Positions 1 through 11,886 are shown, numbered from the stretch's first letter. The stretch: DNA of 64,000 bases from Margaritifera margaritifera (GCA_029931535.1 JAQPZY010001665.1:4089501-4153500); one strand, 5' to 3'. Notes: generated by a model not told the origin, from the letters alone. Numbers and translations are program-made.

Positions 1-2250
1 TTTTCCCCTGCCCCTGCCTCTCCAGTTACTACGTCGTGTATTTTAAGAGTGCTTATAGGCAGGTTGTCTACTTTGCTGTCGTGATTGCGCATGATGTTTT
101 GGTACGAATTGTGGCTAACCCATAGCCCTATCAGGACGTGTGTGGACGAAGGCCAGTTTCGACGGAACAGCAACCGATGTGAGGGACCTATGTTGTTGGT
201 CCTTCAAATCCTGAGAGGCGATAGAAGGAATGAGACCGCCGAATAAAGTCTCTGAATCTAGGGGTGCAGCCCTCAGAAGATTTTTGCTATGTTCCAGCAA
301 AAATTTGGAAGAGTCAAGTGCCACATCTCTACGTAGGTGTAGAAGCTCCGCCGACAACGCCATTGCCGTAGACAATGTGTGTCGTGAAGTTTTTTTTTTT
401 TTTGCCACAGCCTCTAACAGTCGTTGCAAGGCAATGGTTGATAATGATTTCTCCTTAAGTAAACTGAAGGAAGCTGCTGAAAACAGGTCAGCATGTGAAG
501 CTATAGTCACTATTGACCTGGCCTTTGATTCTAATGCCTCCAAGGATTTAAACGATAGGCGAGCAAAAGAACCCGCTGAAATGCCTACTTGTCAAGCTTC
601 AGCGTCCAAGTGGGGGATTAACGGCCAGGCAGGTGAATGGACCTTATAGCTCAAGGCTGAAATTAAGGGCCTCAGTGTAGCAGAGGGGACAGACCACCCT
701 TTAATCTGTCGCACTGCTTCTTGACCTTTGCTCAGCCATTTCGCAACTTCACGGAAGTAGCAGTAAGTCCGGTCTGAGCATTACTCCTGACAGTTTCTCT
801 AAACAAGAGAGAATCTTAGTGTCACTTGGACAATTTGGTTATGGGCACATGTCAGGGGGAAGAAGGCGGTATACTTCATTTACAGCCATGTCGAATGACC
901 AAGTTTCCCTTTCCTTCACCACGTGAGATGATGGTGGTGAGGGGTTGGGAGCACTCTGAATGGTAGGGTATACCCTATCCTCCAGAGTTTCAGGAAATTC
1001 CTGTGAATCTACTAATATTGACAATGCATCATCTTCCTGTTCCAAAACTCGGTGTGAAGCAGGAGAAATGTATCCCGAACGATCCCTCGGCAGGGACGGC
1101 CGGGAAGTAGGGACATATCTATTCTGCGTCTCAGCATGGGGAGCGACAGAATTGTCCTCAGTGGGTGTTATGTATGGAGAGCAAGAACTCTTCTCGCCTC
1201 TCTTTCGTCTCTTAGCAGGAGGGGAATTACTCTTCCCTTCCCTTGACAACCTATTCTGCAGAACTTGTGATGGTCGTCGGATCTTATAACTAGTACATTC
1301 AGAAGGCCACATGGACGATATCCATGGTAGAGGTAGTTCTCTCCTTTGCGGGGTAAAGTTCCACATACCAAATGGATATAAAGGGAACATGGGAAAGGAA
1401 GGGACATCGGCCCGATTTCCTATCCCAGAAGCGTGTCTATTTGCACGTTCTGTCCCTGTAGTGTGACAACTAGGTAATATAGCGAAAGGGGGGTATTCGA
1501 TCCTATCCCTAGCGTTAGACCTAGATTCGGCATGTCTTGCAGACCTTTACCCAGTATAAGGTCTGTCTGTATCCAGTGATAAATGGCCGGTCTGTGACCT
1601 GTCACATAGTCAAGGGCGATCTAGATCTGAGAGAACTTCTCTCAGAACTAGAAGAATTTGAACGACCGCTATACCTCTTGGGTTTGTGTGATGTATTTTT
1701 TTGTATATGACTTCGGATACTATGGAGGTCTTGTTCCTGCCCTGAAGGGAAGACGCAAGGATTCTCCATATTTGGTCTCACTGTAACCCCCTCCAGGGGT
1801 ATAACTGTGTATGCTTGTGGGTCGGTGCTACCCCGCCCTCCCGTAGTTGGGGGGGGGGGGTGCACTCGGACCCAGCAAGTCGATAGCCCTTAATGATAGA
1901 CGCTGCCTTCTTCTTAGAAGACACTCTATCATGACTTGGGAAGGTGCCGCTCCTCCCTCTTATATTCGGGGAATCGCACTCGAACCCTTGAGAGATATCT
2001 GTTACCATCTCACTAGTAGTAACATTATCTCTCTCTTGTCTAGGGAAGGTGCTGCTCCTCCATCTTTTATTTGGGGGATCGCACTCGAACCATTGAGAAA
2101 CATCTGTTTCCATCTCACCTGTGGTAACATTATTTCTCTCTTGTCTAGGGAAGGTGCTGCTCCTCCCTCTTTTATTTGGGGGATCGCACTCGAACCATTT
2201 AGAAACATCTGTTTCTACCTCACAAGTAGCACCAGTATTTCTTTCTAAGT
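1..2250 (-). pseudogene. DIRS-type retrotransposon gag-like region, broken, partial
   Basis: Read leftward, three blocks of one gag-like protein can be followed. The first is a disordered Ser/Pro/Arg-rich N-terminal part with tandem repeats (about 2250-1600). The second is a basic and acidic middle block (1390-839, 183 residues) ending in WSFDMAVNEVYRLLPPDMCP. The third is a helical, Leu/Ala/Ser-rich C-terminal block (543-115). Between the last two, other frames give LSCLEKLSGVMLRPDLLLP, so coding continues but frameshifts and stops interrupt it. The architecture resembles gag/ORF1 proteins of DIRS/Ngaro tyrosine-recombinase retrotransposons of invertebrates; that assignment is from memory of the family and is moderate. 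The pol part (RT, RNase H, recombinase) would lie left of position 1 and is not seen. An A/T run at about 390-402 disrupts the reading frame. An unrelated Ser-rich host protein is the main alternative. Confidence 0.5.
1933..2247 (-). repeat. 105-bp coding tandem repeat, three copies
   Basis: The word GGGAAGGTGCYGCTCCTCC recurs at 1938, 2043 and 2148, an exact period of 105 bp, or 35 codons. On the minus strand each unit encodes a 35-residue segment of the pattern E-x-D-x-S-Q-x-F-E-C-D-x-P-N-x-R. The two right-hand units are almost identical and the left one is more diverged. Because the period is a multiple of three, the array expands without changing frame, consistent with a low-complexity N-terminal arm of the gag-like protein. 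Confidence 0.9.
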
Positions 2251-2509
2251 GATATTTATTTCATTTAGAAGGGGAAGAACGTGCTTCCTTCCTCTTCAGA
2301 TATGTGTGACAGCTTTGGGCCAGATCCCAAGTGTCGTCCGACCATAAAGACATGGGGCATCTGTCCATACATGTACATTTTGTACATGGCAAACAAGTTT
2401 GGTGAGTGTCCCATGGGCCTTTCTTATGCCCTCACTTACCAACTGATTGAGACATCTGAAAAATTAAGTTCTGAAAAAGAAACTTAGTTTAACTAAACAA
2501 CAGAGCAAT

Positions 2510-2510
2510 G

Positions 2511-2580
<70 letters not shown>

Positions 2581-2587
2581 TAATAAT
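2510..2587. repeat. (AAT)n microsatellite
   Basis: About 78 bp of almost uninterrupted AAT triplets, with one C substitution near the right end. Confidence 0.98.
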
Positions 2588-3503
2588 ACGGTTGCGTCTG
2601 CCCATTGTATCTCCTTACTACTGTATTTTTTTTTTAATTTTTTTTTTGTAAACAAGAATGTCTGAGTTTATTCGGTACTTCATGACGGATATAAACACCA
2701 GAGTATCATTTTAGTTTAAGGTAATATTATAAAAACATTATTGAAAACATTTAGGGGCCCTAGAATCTACTAATAGACAACGGTTATGAGATTCCGTCTC
2801 GTGACCAACTTATTTTCTTTTTCGTTAATAAATAATAATCACAGTAAAGATGGACCCCAATGTTGCAACACTGTATTAAAAAAAAGGATATTCTGACTAC
2901 TTATTGCTACCACTATATCCCAAGCCCTTTCCATAGGAGAGGGAAGGGTGGGTGGCTTGTAGTGCGTTAACAATGCACGAATGGAGAATATCAATGTTAA
3001 TGTCATCAATTACAAATTTGATAAATACGGACAGAGGTTAACGTTCATTATAAAGAATATTCATGACAAGTCCTGGTTATTAGCATTGAAACAATTGCAC
3101 TTGTAGATATATTCGTCATAACGTTTTCCACGTGTTGACTCAATGATCGTCCGGAAAAGAATGAAGACGCTCTGTGGAGCAGGAGCTGATGAAGTAGATC
3201 AGACTGGGTCGATGCACATGTTTTAAGAATCTTCTAGAACAGGGAGTTGGTGCATCTAGCATGGACAAGGTCTTTCCATGCGGAAAGGAGAAAGCTTAAT
3301 AATAGTGACAGGTAAGTTATTACTGACATTAAACAATATTTTTCACAGTAAACTCAGAAACTGAAAACATTCTTGAAAGTTCAAATTTTTTTATATATCT
3401 TCATTAATGTCGTAAACAACTGATCTTGTGCCAAAACCCAACTGTATTATGATACAGATAATTTAGGCAGTATGCAGCAGGACCAAGTGTATTCGAACCA
3501 AAA
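2588..3503. other. AT-rich spacer, nothing recognised
   Basis: No long frame, domain or clear repeat seen. It contains short homopolymer runs only. Confidence 0.6.
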
Positions 3504-3890
3504 CTAGAACTTTATGTAGGTCTCTAAACCAGTAAAGAAATCTATAGTTGGATTGTTATGTGCAAAATTTTCAATACTGAACATAGGATGTTTGATTGTT
3601 TGTGTCATAACATCTTTACTTTCCTGTAAATCATCAGTCAATACCAAGTTACAAGAGTTGCTACATTCCTCTGTTTCAATTATCACTTCCTGGCAATCAT
3701 ATTCCTGCAAGAACTCTGTCTCAAGCTCTTTACAACTTTCCTCAAATGTTCTTTTTCTACCATCCATTACTTTAGCACTGCTTTGCCTTCCAAGCTCTGA
3801 TACTGACTTTGGTTTTGTCCAAGCAAAAACACTTGGAAATGCAGAGGAAAGTAATCTTTGTGGTATAGGTTTTGTACCTCAAAGAAGAGA
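3504..3890 (-). pseudogene. THAP-type transposon protein fragment
   Basis: The 87-residue frame starting at 3767 is acidic and ends with FSIENFAHNNPTIDFFTGLE. A short segment of this form (a relaxed F-T-G-L/F motif after S-I-E-N) commonly precedes the DDE domain of THAP-containing PIF/ISL2EU-like transposases and related host genes. The same frame continues upstream to about 3890 without a stop and includes LLSSAFPSVFAW, which resembles the A-V-P-S-I-F-P-W stretch that follows a THAP zinc finger. The Cys residues of the finger and the catalytic DDE domain are not visible nearby, so this is either one exon or a remnant. Identification rests on motif memory only. Confidence 0.4.
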
Positions 3891-3895
3891 ATAGA

Positions 3896-4740
3896 AAGAT
3901 TCATGTTAGTGTAATTTGGACTATTTCAAATTCATTTCTCGAGCACATGGGAGCAACCATTTCAAGCAAATGCATTGCTTCCCGAATACCACATACAAAG
4001 AAATTTCAGTCACAGTACATGATGTTACGATTATAGGTCTTAAAAAATATGTAACAGAAAGAAAGTGAAACCAACAATTTATTATATACCAACAAGCATT
4101 TCCCTAGAATACAAAGTTAAATTTAAAAGGTACTTACAATATTGTGAATCAAATTCCAAATAATCCTAAATGTCCAGGAGTCCAAAATATAGAATGTTCC
4201 GAATAAGTTCCAATAGTCTTGAATATCCGGATATACCACAATGATGTAATCCAGAATGTCTTTGAATGAGTTCACAAAAATCCAAAGTAATGTATTAATC
4301 CAAAAGTCAATGAGCACTTTAGTAATTCCAATGAATGTATCAAATAAATAATTCCTCTCGAATTATATCTGACTTCAAAGGCACCACTATAAATTGCCAC
4401 AGACTGACAGGAATTAATTATTTGTTTATCACATTCCTATTTATACACATTCCCACTTGACCTTTATCATAACAGGATGTGAAGCAATTTAATGGGGGGG
4501 GGGGGAAAACAGTCTAATTGTAACAAGAATGGCCTTGAACTCATATACTATGTAAACATCATGTTTACAAGTGACCAATATTTAAAGTACAAACTTTCAA
4601 CCATGAACAAAAGTTAAGCACACATTATAGATTAAATATACATAAAAATGAAAGTAGCATATAGGTGTGTCAACATTCTCTCCATTGAGCTTGTTGCAAA
4701 TGCACACAACTTCACCTTATACCAATTCTGGTTTCAGAAG
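3896..4740. repeat. Third, diverged copy of dispersed repeat Y, split by an insertion
   Basis: Positions 3900-4022 and 4648-4740 align, in order, with 59955-60165 of the inverted Y' module near the right end of the window. Shared words include CAGTCACAGTACATGA and CCAACATTCTCTCCA. Identity is imperfect, so this is an older copy. The two halves are separated by 625 bp that the other copies lack (see the separate entry). Confidence 0.75.
4023..4647. mobile_element. 625-bp insertion inside repeat Y, with candidate ATGA target duplication
   Basis: Alignment of this repeat with its relative at 60 kb breaks exactly at CAGTACATGA (ending 4022) and resumes at ATGAAAGTAGC (4648). ATGA is present on both sides, suggesting a 4-bp target-site duplication. 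The inserted sequence is AT-rich and contains a G run (4494-4504). It has no open frame of note and I see no clear terminal inverted repeats, so the element class is unknown. Confidence 0.5.
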
Positions 4741-5044
4741 TACATAATAACTGTACAGCGGAACCTCAGCAACTATGCAAGTGGGCCTGGTACCAGCACA
4801 TCCACTATTAGACTGGTCCCTTGTCGAACTTTTGACTAAACCGTGCGGTAGCTACATATGGGCTGGAAATTAGGCTAATCCACTATTTCAGAAGTACATA
4901 ATAACTGTACAGCGGAACCTCAGCAACTATGCAAGTGGGCCTGGTACCAGCACATCCACTATTAGACTGGTCCCTTGTCGAACTTTTGACTAAACCGTGC
5001 GGTAGCTACATATGGGCTGGAAACTAGGCTAATCCACTATTTCA
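4733..5044. repeat. 154-bp tandem duplication
   Basis: TTCAGAAGTACATAATAACT begins at 4733 and again at 4887, and the two units are nearly identical across 154 bp (one clear T/C difference before TAGGCTAATCC). The unit includes CAGCGGAACCTCAGC, which resembles terminal sequences of pogo/Tigger elements, but no matching opposite end is seen. Confidence 0.92.
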
Positions 5045-8000
5045 AAGTGGTGGCTGACTAGTTTACATCTTTGTTTTCTATAAAAATATGAAAGCAAGAG
5101 AACCAGTACAATATGATGGTCTGAGGTATTATGGAATATGTTTCGAGTACACATTTGTTCGTACAGTCTCCATAACAATTAAATTTAGATTGCTTATTTT
5201 TCAAATTATGAATTATGAAAACTAAGCATTAATTTAATACATGTACATAGAATGCTCATATTGGACCGACGCTTTAAAATGGGCATCATCTTAAGTGACA
5301 ATGTTGCATCATTTTTCAACGATTTACATTGTGATATTTTTGCGTCATTTTGACATGTAGTAAATGGATTTAGCAATTTTGCGACTGGGCTGAGATCAGC
5401 CATGGCTATATCTTCAAATCACGTGCTCTATTGAAAAAAACAGTCTATTCTGATAATTACATGAGCTCAAGAAATGTTGCCTTGTTATACCCCTTACCAG
5501 TATTGTACAGTGAATTCGTCATGTTTTTGTCCAGAGAATCTATCCAGTCTTGACCAAATGAAAGCACTTAAAGTATATTCATTTTTCTTTAATATTGTGT
5601 GCAGATTTATAAGTTTTAATCAGTGCCCATGAATGGGCAGCACTTTACCACCAAATAATTAGCTCCACCCACCTGAACTGCCCTGTGAATTCAACCCATG
5701 TTTTTCAGTTATCTGTGTTCAACAGTCATGCCCAATTGCATTTAAATAAAGCACCCTTATCAGTTGTTATTTTCATATTTATGACATTAGCCTTTATTTA
5801 ATGTTTGTGAGTGGGCATCACATTATACTGAGAAAAAAACTCTATGACAACACAGTACTTTGAGATCATTATATATTATATTATTATCTCCATTCTTTCA
5901 TTTTATAATCCATTTATTCAATCCAGTCAATGCCCAATTGTACTCAGTAAAAGTACTGTTATTGACCAACCATTTTATTTTAGGGCGGGAGGGGGGAGGA
6001 TTTTGTTGATTTTTACAGAATGATAAGCTATGATAGAAAAGTATGTGTTGGTAACACTTTAAATGATATTAATACCTCCATTCTTGGATTCTAGAACTTG
6101 AATTCCTTTTGTGTTATAATCATAAGATATAAATTAACTGAAGCTCTTTATGTCTGATTGTTCGTAAGTGAAGAACAATTCTCATGATTTCTTTCATAAA
6201 CAGAATGATGAATTACCTTCAGCATTTGCAGGTGAGCAGCACTTCAGTTGTTTTTTTTTTTAATCTTAACCATTGTATACTCTGATTTGAATCCATCCTT
6301 TTGTGGATCAGCATTCAATCCAATGTGTCTGTCATTAATGTATGTACTGTATGATGCTAAATTTCCACACATTTTAACAAAGAGTACTTTAAAAGTAAGA
6401 ATTTGCCCATCCCCCCAGTCAATACTGTTCTACAAATACATTATGGTTCCAGGTAACATGTTCTAAATATAATTGCATTGACAACTATAATCAAAATATA
6501 GGGAGCATGCTATTTTCAAACATGGTATTAAATTTTTCTTCTTGGACTAGAGGATATTTTTTTTCCTACTTCTACCAATCCAAACAAATAAGTTCATTTA
6601 ATATACTTTCATTTACAGTCACCACCTTCCTACTCCAGGAAATATGTAACATGCAGTGAAACAAGAGTAATTATAATTGAAGGGAGATAACTCTTTTCCC
6701 CATATTTTATATATTGACATGGAGGTACTGTATATGTACTTTTTGAAAATAATGTCTTATTTTCCATAAAAAAAAGTACACATAATTTCACTTGAAATCA
6801 GCTTAGTACTACCGTATTTTCACGCATATATCCCATGGGTTATACTGGATTTTACATACCCTGCACCCCCCTATGCGGAGTATCTTGCTGGGCGGGCTAT
6901 ATAAAGTTCTTTTTCACACAGCCGGTAATCATCAGCCTATTTTTAAATTTATATAGATATAATTTTTAATAATTGTGTGACTGGTCACACCACTACCTTC
7001 ATTAACATGTTCATATTAATGTGCTATGTTTACAAACCAATAGCATGTGACTTGCGATGCTCTTGGTATAATGCCAGAGATGCCAACTCCTCCGATTTCA
7101 TCAGAGCAACTCCAAGAATTAAGTCATTTTCCAAGAAAACTCCAAGATCGGATTGAATCACGAAAAACTTGAGATATATTTCAGTTGGTTGAAATGCGAT
7201 GGGAGCAGAGGAATACTGAAGTCGGTTAAAGAAGAGATAAGTTTCTTAAACAAAACGAAGCTATTTAATTGTTTTCGTGAACATTAGAATATTTTTCTTT
7301 GTTTCGTTAAAGAAATATACTCCAACTTTAACTGACTTTGGCATATCTTGGCTACCATTGCATTTCAACCAACTGAAATGTATGTCAACGGAACTTGGGA
7401 ACGCGTCCACTTGCTTGTGTAAGAATTTTATTCCATTACGAAAAAGACATCAAAGTATAGTCCAACTAAAGCAACTCGACTTTAATTTGTGGGAAAGTGT
7501 CAATATGGGCTGCCAAGTGTGTGTTAGATATTCCTGAAAAATATGGCCTCTAGTTCCCCTGTCAGTTGACCGGGGATCCCGCTACACAACGCCGTTTATT
7601 TAAGCAGTAAGACGTCGACCCAAACAACATAAATATCTGGGAAGACGGCTTACATTGTAGGACTAGGGAGTGGACCATCTTTGATCATACTGTAATAGCA
7701 ACCCCAGTCTATTTTTTAAAGATATTATAAATGAATGAAACTTATTCCAAATTAAAAAGCTCACTGAAACCTCTTCAAAACAGTTTAAATTATCAAGATA
7801 TCTCTACTAGAACCAAAGTTGCAGTAACTTAAAGTTGACAAAAATCGAGTCATTTTCAGAATTTTTAGCCTTATATAATGCCTGGTTTGTGTTGCTCGAC
7901 GACAGACCCGAGAACAACAATATTCTTCTTTAAAACGTTGTAACTTTTTTATTTTTAAAGATATTGCTATGAAATTTGGCATTCCTATGTAAATTTTCCT

Positions 8001-8720
8001 GCTGAATGCATCTGTGCTGTCAGATATTTTGTATGTGTAGGTGGTAATGAGTTAACTAAGAAAAATTTTGTAAAAATTCTACCATTTTATTTACAAATTT
8101 TGTAATTAGTTACATATAGACTAATAAGTGTGCCTTCTAACAGCTGTTGCTAGGCTGAACCCCAGAGCATCGTAATGGCTACCCGAGTGAAAGTTACTAG
8201 AATTAGTGTACATGCTTTCTACATTTTCTACATGAATTTTTCCCATGCAAACTATGTAATTTAATGAGAAATAAAATTTGAAACACTCACCTAAGTTTTG
8301 TGTCTCTCACTTACCCACCAAATAAAAAATTTTAAAGAAAGAAATCTATCTTGCTTCCATTTTTATCCAAATGAAATGTTGGACCTGAATCAGCTGTGAA
8401 GTCATCCATTTGTATTGGCCTTATGTGTTCCAAGGCTATTTTTAGCGACACTTGTATGCATTGACAGAAGGTAAAGAGTTCAACATTCTATTATTATCAA
8501 AAGTATATATTTCTGAACAACTCAAAGACACTCTGTATTTCCTTGAAGTCTTTAATGAACCAATGTCGTCCCGAGTTCACAGTCTGGTACAAATCCTTTT
8601 TTTAAAGACAAACTGTTTTTTCACTGTTTGTTTGTATTCCCTTGTTGACCATTGAAAATGTCCAGGATTTTGGCATGGAATCATAAATTTTACAACTGCC
8701 TGTCGATCATCTGTAACGGA
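5045..8720. other. AT-rich spacer, nothing recognised
   Basis: There are short frames only, with no protein similarity I recognise. Homopolymer tracts and short degenerate direct repeats occur. CCGTATTTTCACGCATAT at about 6815 looks like a MITE end, but its partner was not found. Confidence 0.5.
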
Positions 8721-8721
8721 C

Positions 8722-9321
8722 TCAACTAATCCTTTTTATTTTAACAGTTTCTTTCTGGCACTCTTCATCAATCGGAGTGCTCACATTTAAATTTAACCTA
8801 GCTATGCGCACTTTATCCATCTCTGGTTCCTTTGAATTTATGCTTTTCTCAAAAACAGATTGAATGTTATTTGAGGATTCATTGATTGCTACTTGAGCTT
8901 GATTTGTTAGGGTTGCTGGTGGTTCAAACAAGTTTTCTAAGAGGTCAGATACATTTTTGAAGCCTGCAACTTTTTTCTTGTGGCCTAACTTGATTCTCTG
9001 TTCACAAAGTCTGGTGATTTTTGTTGCCAAAGATTTTTGATTGACTGTATTAAATCTTGGGTCAAACTTTAAAATGACATTAGTTAGTTCACTAGCAGAT
9101 CTGTTTGACTTCTCAAGGAAAGTTTTAATTTCTAGTACAACTCCATTTTGAAGATTGGATAGAGGTTTTTGTTCATGGACGCGATTCAATATTTTATCTT
9201 TTGTCAAGTCATATTTCTGGCAGAAAGGGCCAGGATAATCCATTCTGCAGGGCAAAAGGACCAAAGAGGCCATAACATCTTTGACTATCTGTATTACTAG
9301 AATAGCTTCCATACACATCAA
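8722..9321 (-). CDS. Hypothetical protein exon, up to 199 residues
   Basis: This is the longest frame outside the virus-like region, and I do not recognise the product. On the minus strand a strong splice acceptor, a pyrimidine tract followed by TTTTGCCCTGCAG, ends at about 9245. The next codons encode MDYPGPFCQKYDL, so the exon probably begins there rather than at the upstream Met at 9321. The protein is hydrophilic and rich in Lys, Asn and Glu, with a helical middle (KTFLEKSNRSASELTNVILK) and a basic stretch CEQRIKLGHKKK, and it ends at a stop in KRIS. No membrane segment or zinc motif is seen. It could be the first coding exon of a host gene, or part of an unrecognised transposon ORF. A CCAAT-like box and a YY1-like AAGATGGCGTC lie upstream at 9.9-10.2 kb, though their orientation fits only weakly. 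Confidence 0.4.
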   Translation of the reverse strand: MMCMEAILVIQIVKDVMASLVLLPCRMDYPGPFCQKYDLTKDKILNRVHEQKPLSNLQNGVVLEIKTFLEKSNRSASELTNVILKFDPRFNTVNQKSLATKITRLCEQRIKLGHKKKVAGFKNVSDLLENLFEPPATLTNQAQVAINESSNNIQSVFEKSINSKEPEMDKVRIARLNLNVSTPIDEECQKETVKIKRIS

Positions 9322-10340
9322 TATAAAAAAGAGGACTAACTATTCTGCTATACATAAATAAAGTATTTTTTTTAAATAATAATAATATTGATGATAATTT
9401 TAAAAGGGGCTTGCATAATTTTTATTCATAATCAAAACGATTTTTATTATTTACTGTAAAAAAAAAATTAAAAAAAAAATTTTAAAAAAATAAAAATAAA
9501 CTAGCAAATTTAAACTATTGAACTATATACTGTATACAAATATAATTTAAGGGAGGTGTCATTTTCATGGTATACATAATGTTTTTAACTGAACGGTCTC
9601 CTGTCAAAAGTAATAATAACGAACTAGCAAATAATTAAATTTGAATGAGAAAACCAAATTCGATACGTTAGCTGCGATTTCGAATGGTTATAATGAACGA
9701 TTGTCTCGACAAATTCGCAAAAGACAAGACTGCATTTAAAATATATGAATAAATGCTACAAATTGATTTAGATCGTTTTATTTGTTAGCCGTAAGTCATA
9801 ACAACTATATCTGAACATTTATTGATCGATACGGTCTTAAACTATTGGTTACAAAAGTTTGTTTACAAATATCATAAAATATTCAAGATGGCGTCTATAC
9901 CACACGCTTGGCGAAGCTGAAAAACTCGAAAGTTTCTTACTTTTGAAGCAAGGTCCGGCATACTTAATCTCTTTTGCGATAGATGTTTTATATATCAAAT
10001 TAAAGATGAGAATGTGTAGAATCTAATGGTATGTGAAGAATATTTATAAACTTTGAGGATCGCGAACGATCGATAGTTGAATTTGCATCAACATATCTTC
10101 AGCTTGGCTTGTGATATTTTAATGCTTCAAATTCCGCACTAACCGCAATTCAATATTCTGATTGGCTGGAAAATTTCATGAATATTCATAGTCATTAACC
10201 CGGTCGCATAATTTTCCAAATGAACCAGGCGTTACGCGCAAGTCACTGAACTATCGATTTTGTACAGGAAGCGTAAATTACCTGTAATTTACTTTTCAAC
10301 CTGCGATAAAGTGTAAATACAAAAAAATAATAATAGCAAG
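9322..10340. other. Spacer with possible promoter-like words
   Basis: No gene seen. CAAGATGGCGTC at about 9886 resembles a YY1 site, and GATTGGCTGG at about 10156 is a CCAAT box on the minus strand. Both lie upstream of the minus-strand exon at 8.7-9.3 kb. CpG-containing words are denser here than in the flanking DNA. The promoter reading is inference. Confidence 0.25.
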
Positions 10341-10535
10341 TACAGTCCTACCCACTTATATCGACATCACTTATGTCGACAAGCCGCCTATGTCGACAAA
10401 AAAGCAAAGTCCCGGTCCCTTGGTCTACTATTACTACCAAATTTGTCATGCTTATGTCGACGTCGAGATAAAAAATAAACGTACATGTCCACAGAAGCCC
10501 TTGGTCCCAGCTTGAACAAATCCTTTGTTTTCTAA

Positions 10536-10677
10536 TCATTTATGTCGACAAGCTGCCAGTTCCGACCCATACTTTGTTCAACACTTAGTTGATCTTGCCG
10601 CCGGGTCATTTATGTCGACAGGCGGCCAGTTCCGATCTGTACTTTGTTCAACAATTAGTTGATCTTGCCGCCAGGTT
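10536..10677. repeat. 70-bp tandem duplication inside the pogo-like element
   Basis: TCATTTATGTCGACA begins at 10536 and 10606. The two 70-bp units both end with GTTGATCTTGCCGCC and differ at several sites, so this is an older duplication of subterminal sequence. Confidence 0.85.
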
Positions 10678-10914
10678 TTACTGTCTCAGTGGATTAAAAA
10701 ACAGGCTTTTGTTTGATCCTATAAAGTTGGCCTCTCGCGGCGACTTAAATAACACATGTACCCTTCATCAAAGCAAGCCAGTTACAATGTTCAATAAAAA
10801 CAATCCACCCTTCATTAAAAAAAAATCATCACCAAACTTGAATAAAAGCAATGAAATCTGATCGATTGTTGCATTTTCCAAAGTGATCGGTGATTAAAAG
10901 AAGTTTATTGTGCT

Positions 10915-11162
10915 GTGAAAGTTTCCTTTTTAACTTTATTTATGTTTACGACGGCTACCAACGGCAGCGTAAAACGCAGATTAAATTTACAGTCTCTGGA
11001 AACTAAATGTCTGGCTGTTAAGGAAGTTGAAGGTGGGGCATCTCTCAAATATGTCTGTGAAAACTTTTCACTTAAACATAACACCCTGTCAGGATGGATG
11101 ATAAACCAACAAGTTGTTCTCCACCTTATTTTTTTATTTATTTTTTACTGGTGGTGGACCAG

Positions 11163-11193
<31 letters not shown>

Positions 11194-11252
11194 GGAGAAC
11201 AACTTGGTCTAGGTGGATGAAAGCTGCAGAGTCTATAAAGAAAGGCAACGAT
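10915..11252 (+). pseudogene. CENP-B-type helix-turn-helix fragment of a pogo transposase
   Basis: The frame from 10915 contains KRRLNLQSLETKCLAVKEVE followed by YVCENFSLKHNTLSGWM. This is the layout of the N-terminal psq/CENP-B helix-turn-helix of Tigger/pogo transposases: a basic start, a first helix with an E-x-K core, then a recognition helix ending S-T-L-S-x-W/I. The frame runs into a hairpin insertion at 11102. After it, coding resumes with KAAESIKKGNDEG (from about 11221), so the insertion broke an otherwise continuous frame. The second CENP-B DNA-binding domain and the DDE catalytic domain are missing. Its position inside matching TIRs supports the assignment. Confidence 0.7.
11102..11213. 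mobile_element. Hairpin MITE, copy 1, nested in the pogo transposase
   Basis: The left arm ACCAACAAGTTGTTCTCCACC (from 11105) pairs with the right arm GGAGGAGAACAACTTGGT around a T-rich/A-rich centre. TGGATGA flanks both sides (11095-11101 and 11214-11220), a likely 7-bp target duplication. A related hairpin lies at 48032-48096. It is too small to encode anything. Confidence 0.8.
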
Positions 11253-11886
11253 GAAGGTAAATTAATCATATCAGCCGCATATCTCTTGTTCAATTTTATG
11301 TACTTTTCACGATGACCTCCGTAAATAAATACATGTAATCATTTCCCTGTGAATAGCCCCCATCCCCTTGGTAGCCTCAGTAAGATGGGAACATTGTTTC
11401 AGGCTGACCAAAAAATAGGCCAATTTAAGTACATGTACATGTACTTTGTAGCATGTAAATAACTATGCAACCATGAGCTACTGGCAACAATGATTATCGT
11501 AGTGAATTGTGAAGACGTGTTAGATCAAATGAGGACAACCATTTTTTTTATACATGTATTTCCTATCAGGATGTGACCGATGCATACATTTTCCAACATG
11601 AGATCCGTACACGAATTCATGGATTTTTCATATACATGCACTTAATGCATTGTGGATTTTATTACACAAAGGTAACCAAAATGTAATTTGTCAATATAGA
11701 CGTGTATTTCACGCTGGTTTTGTCTTCATGTACTCAAAATTTCCATTGTTTGTTTTCTCAAAGTGTAAATCCGGCTTACTGACGACAGGTCACCCCCCCC
11801 CCCCCCCAACACTTATCTCGACATCCGCTTATGTCGACAATATTTCCTCGGGCCCGAGGATGTGGACATAAACGGGTAGGACTGTA

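Larger units (their letters stand above)
10343..11884 (+). mobile_element. pogo/Tigger-like DNA transposon, TA target site
   Basis: The left end CAGTCCTACCCACTTATATC (10343) is repeated inverted at the right end, GACATAAACGGGTAGGACTG (ending 11884). TA dinucleotides flank both ends (10341-10342 and 11885-11886), the target duplication of the Tc1-mariner/pogo superfamily. Copies of TTATGTCGACA recur near the left end and once near the right. The element is 1542 bp, shorter than an autonomous copy. It holds only the N-terminal DNA-binding part of a CENP-B-like transposase, no DDE domain, and a nested hairpin element. Confidence 0.85.
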
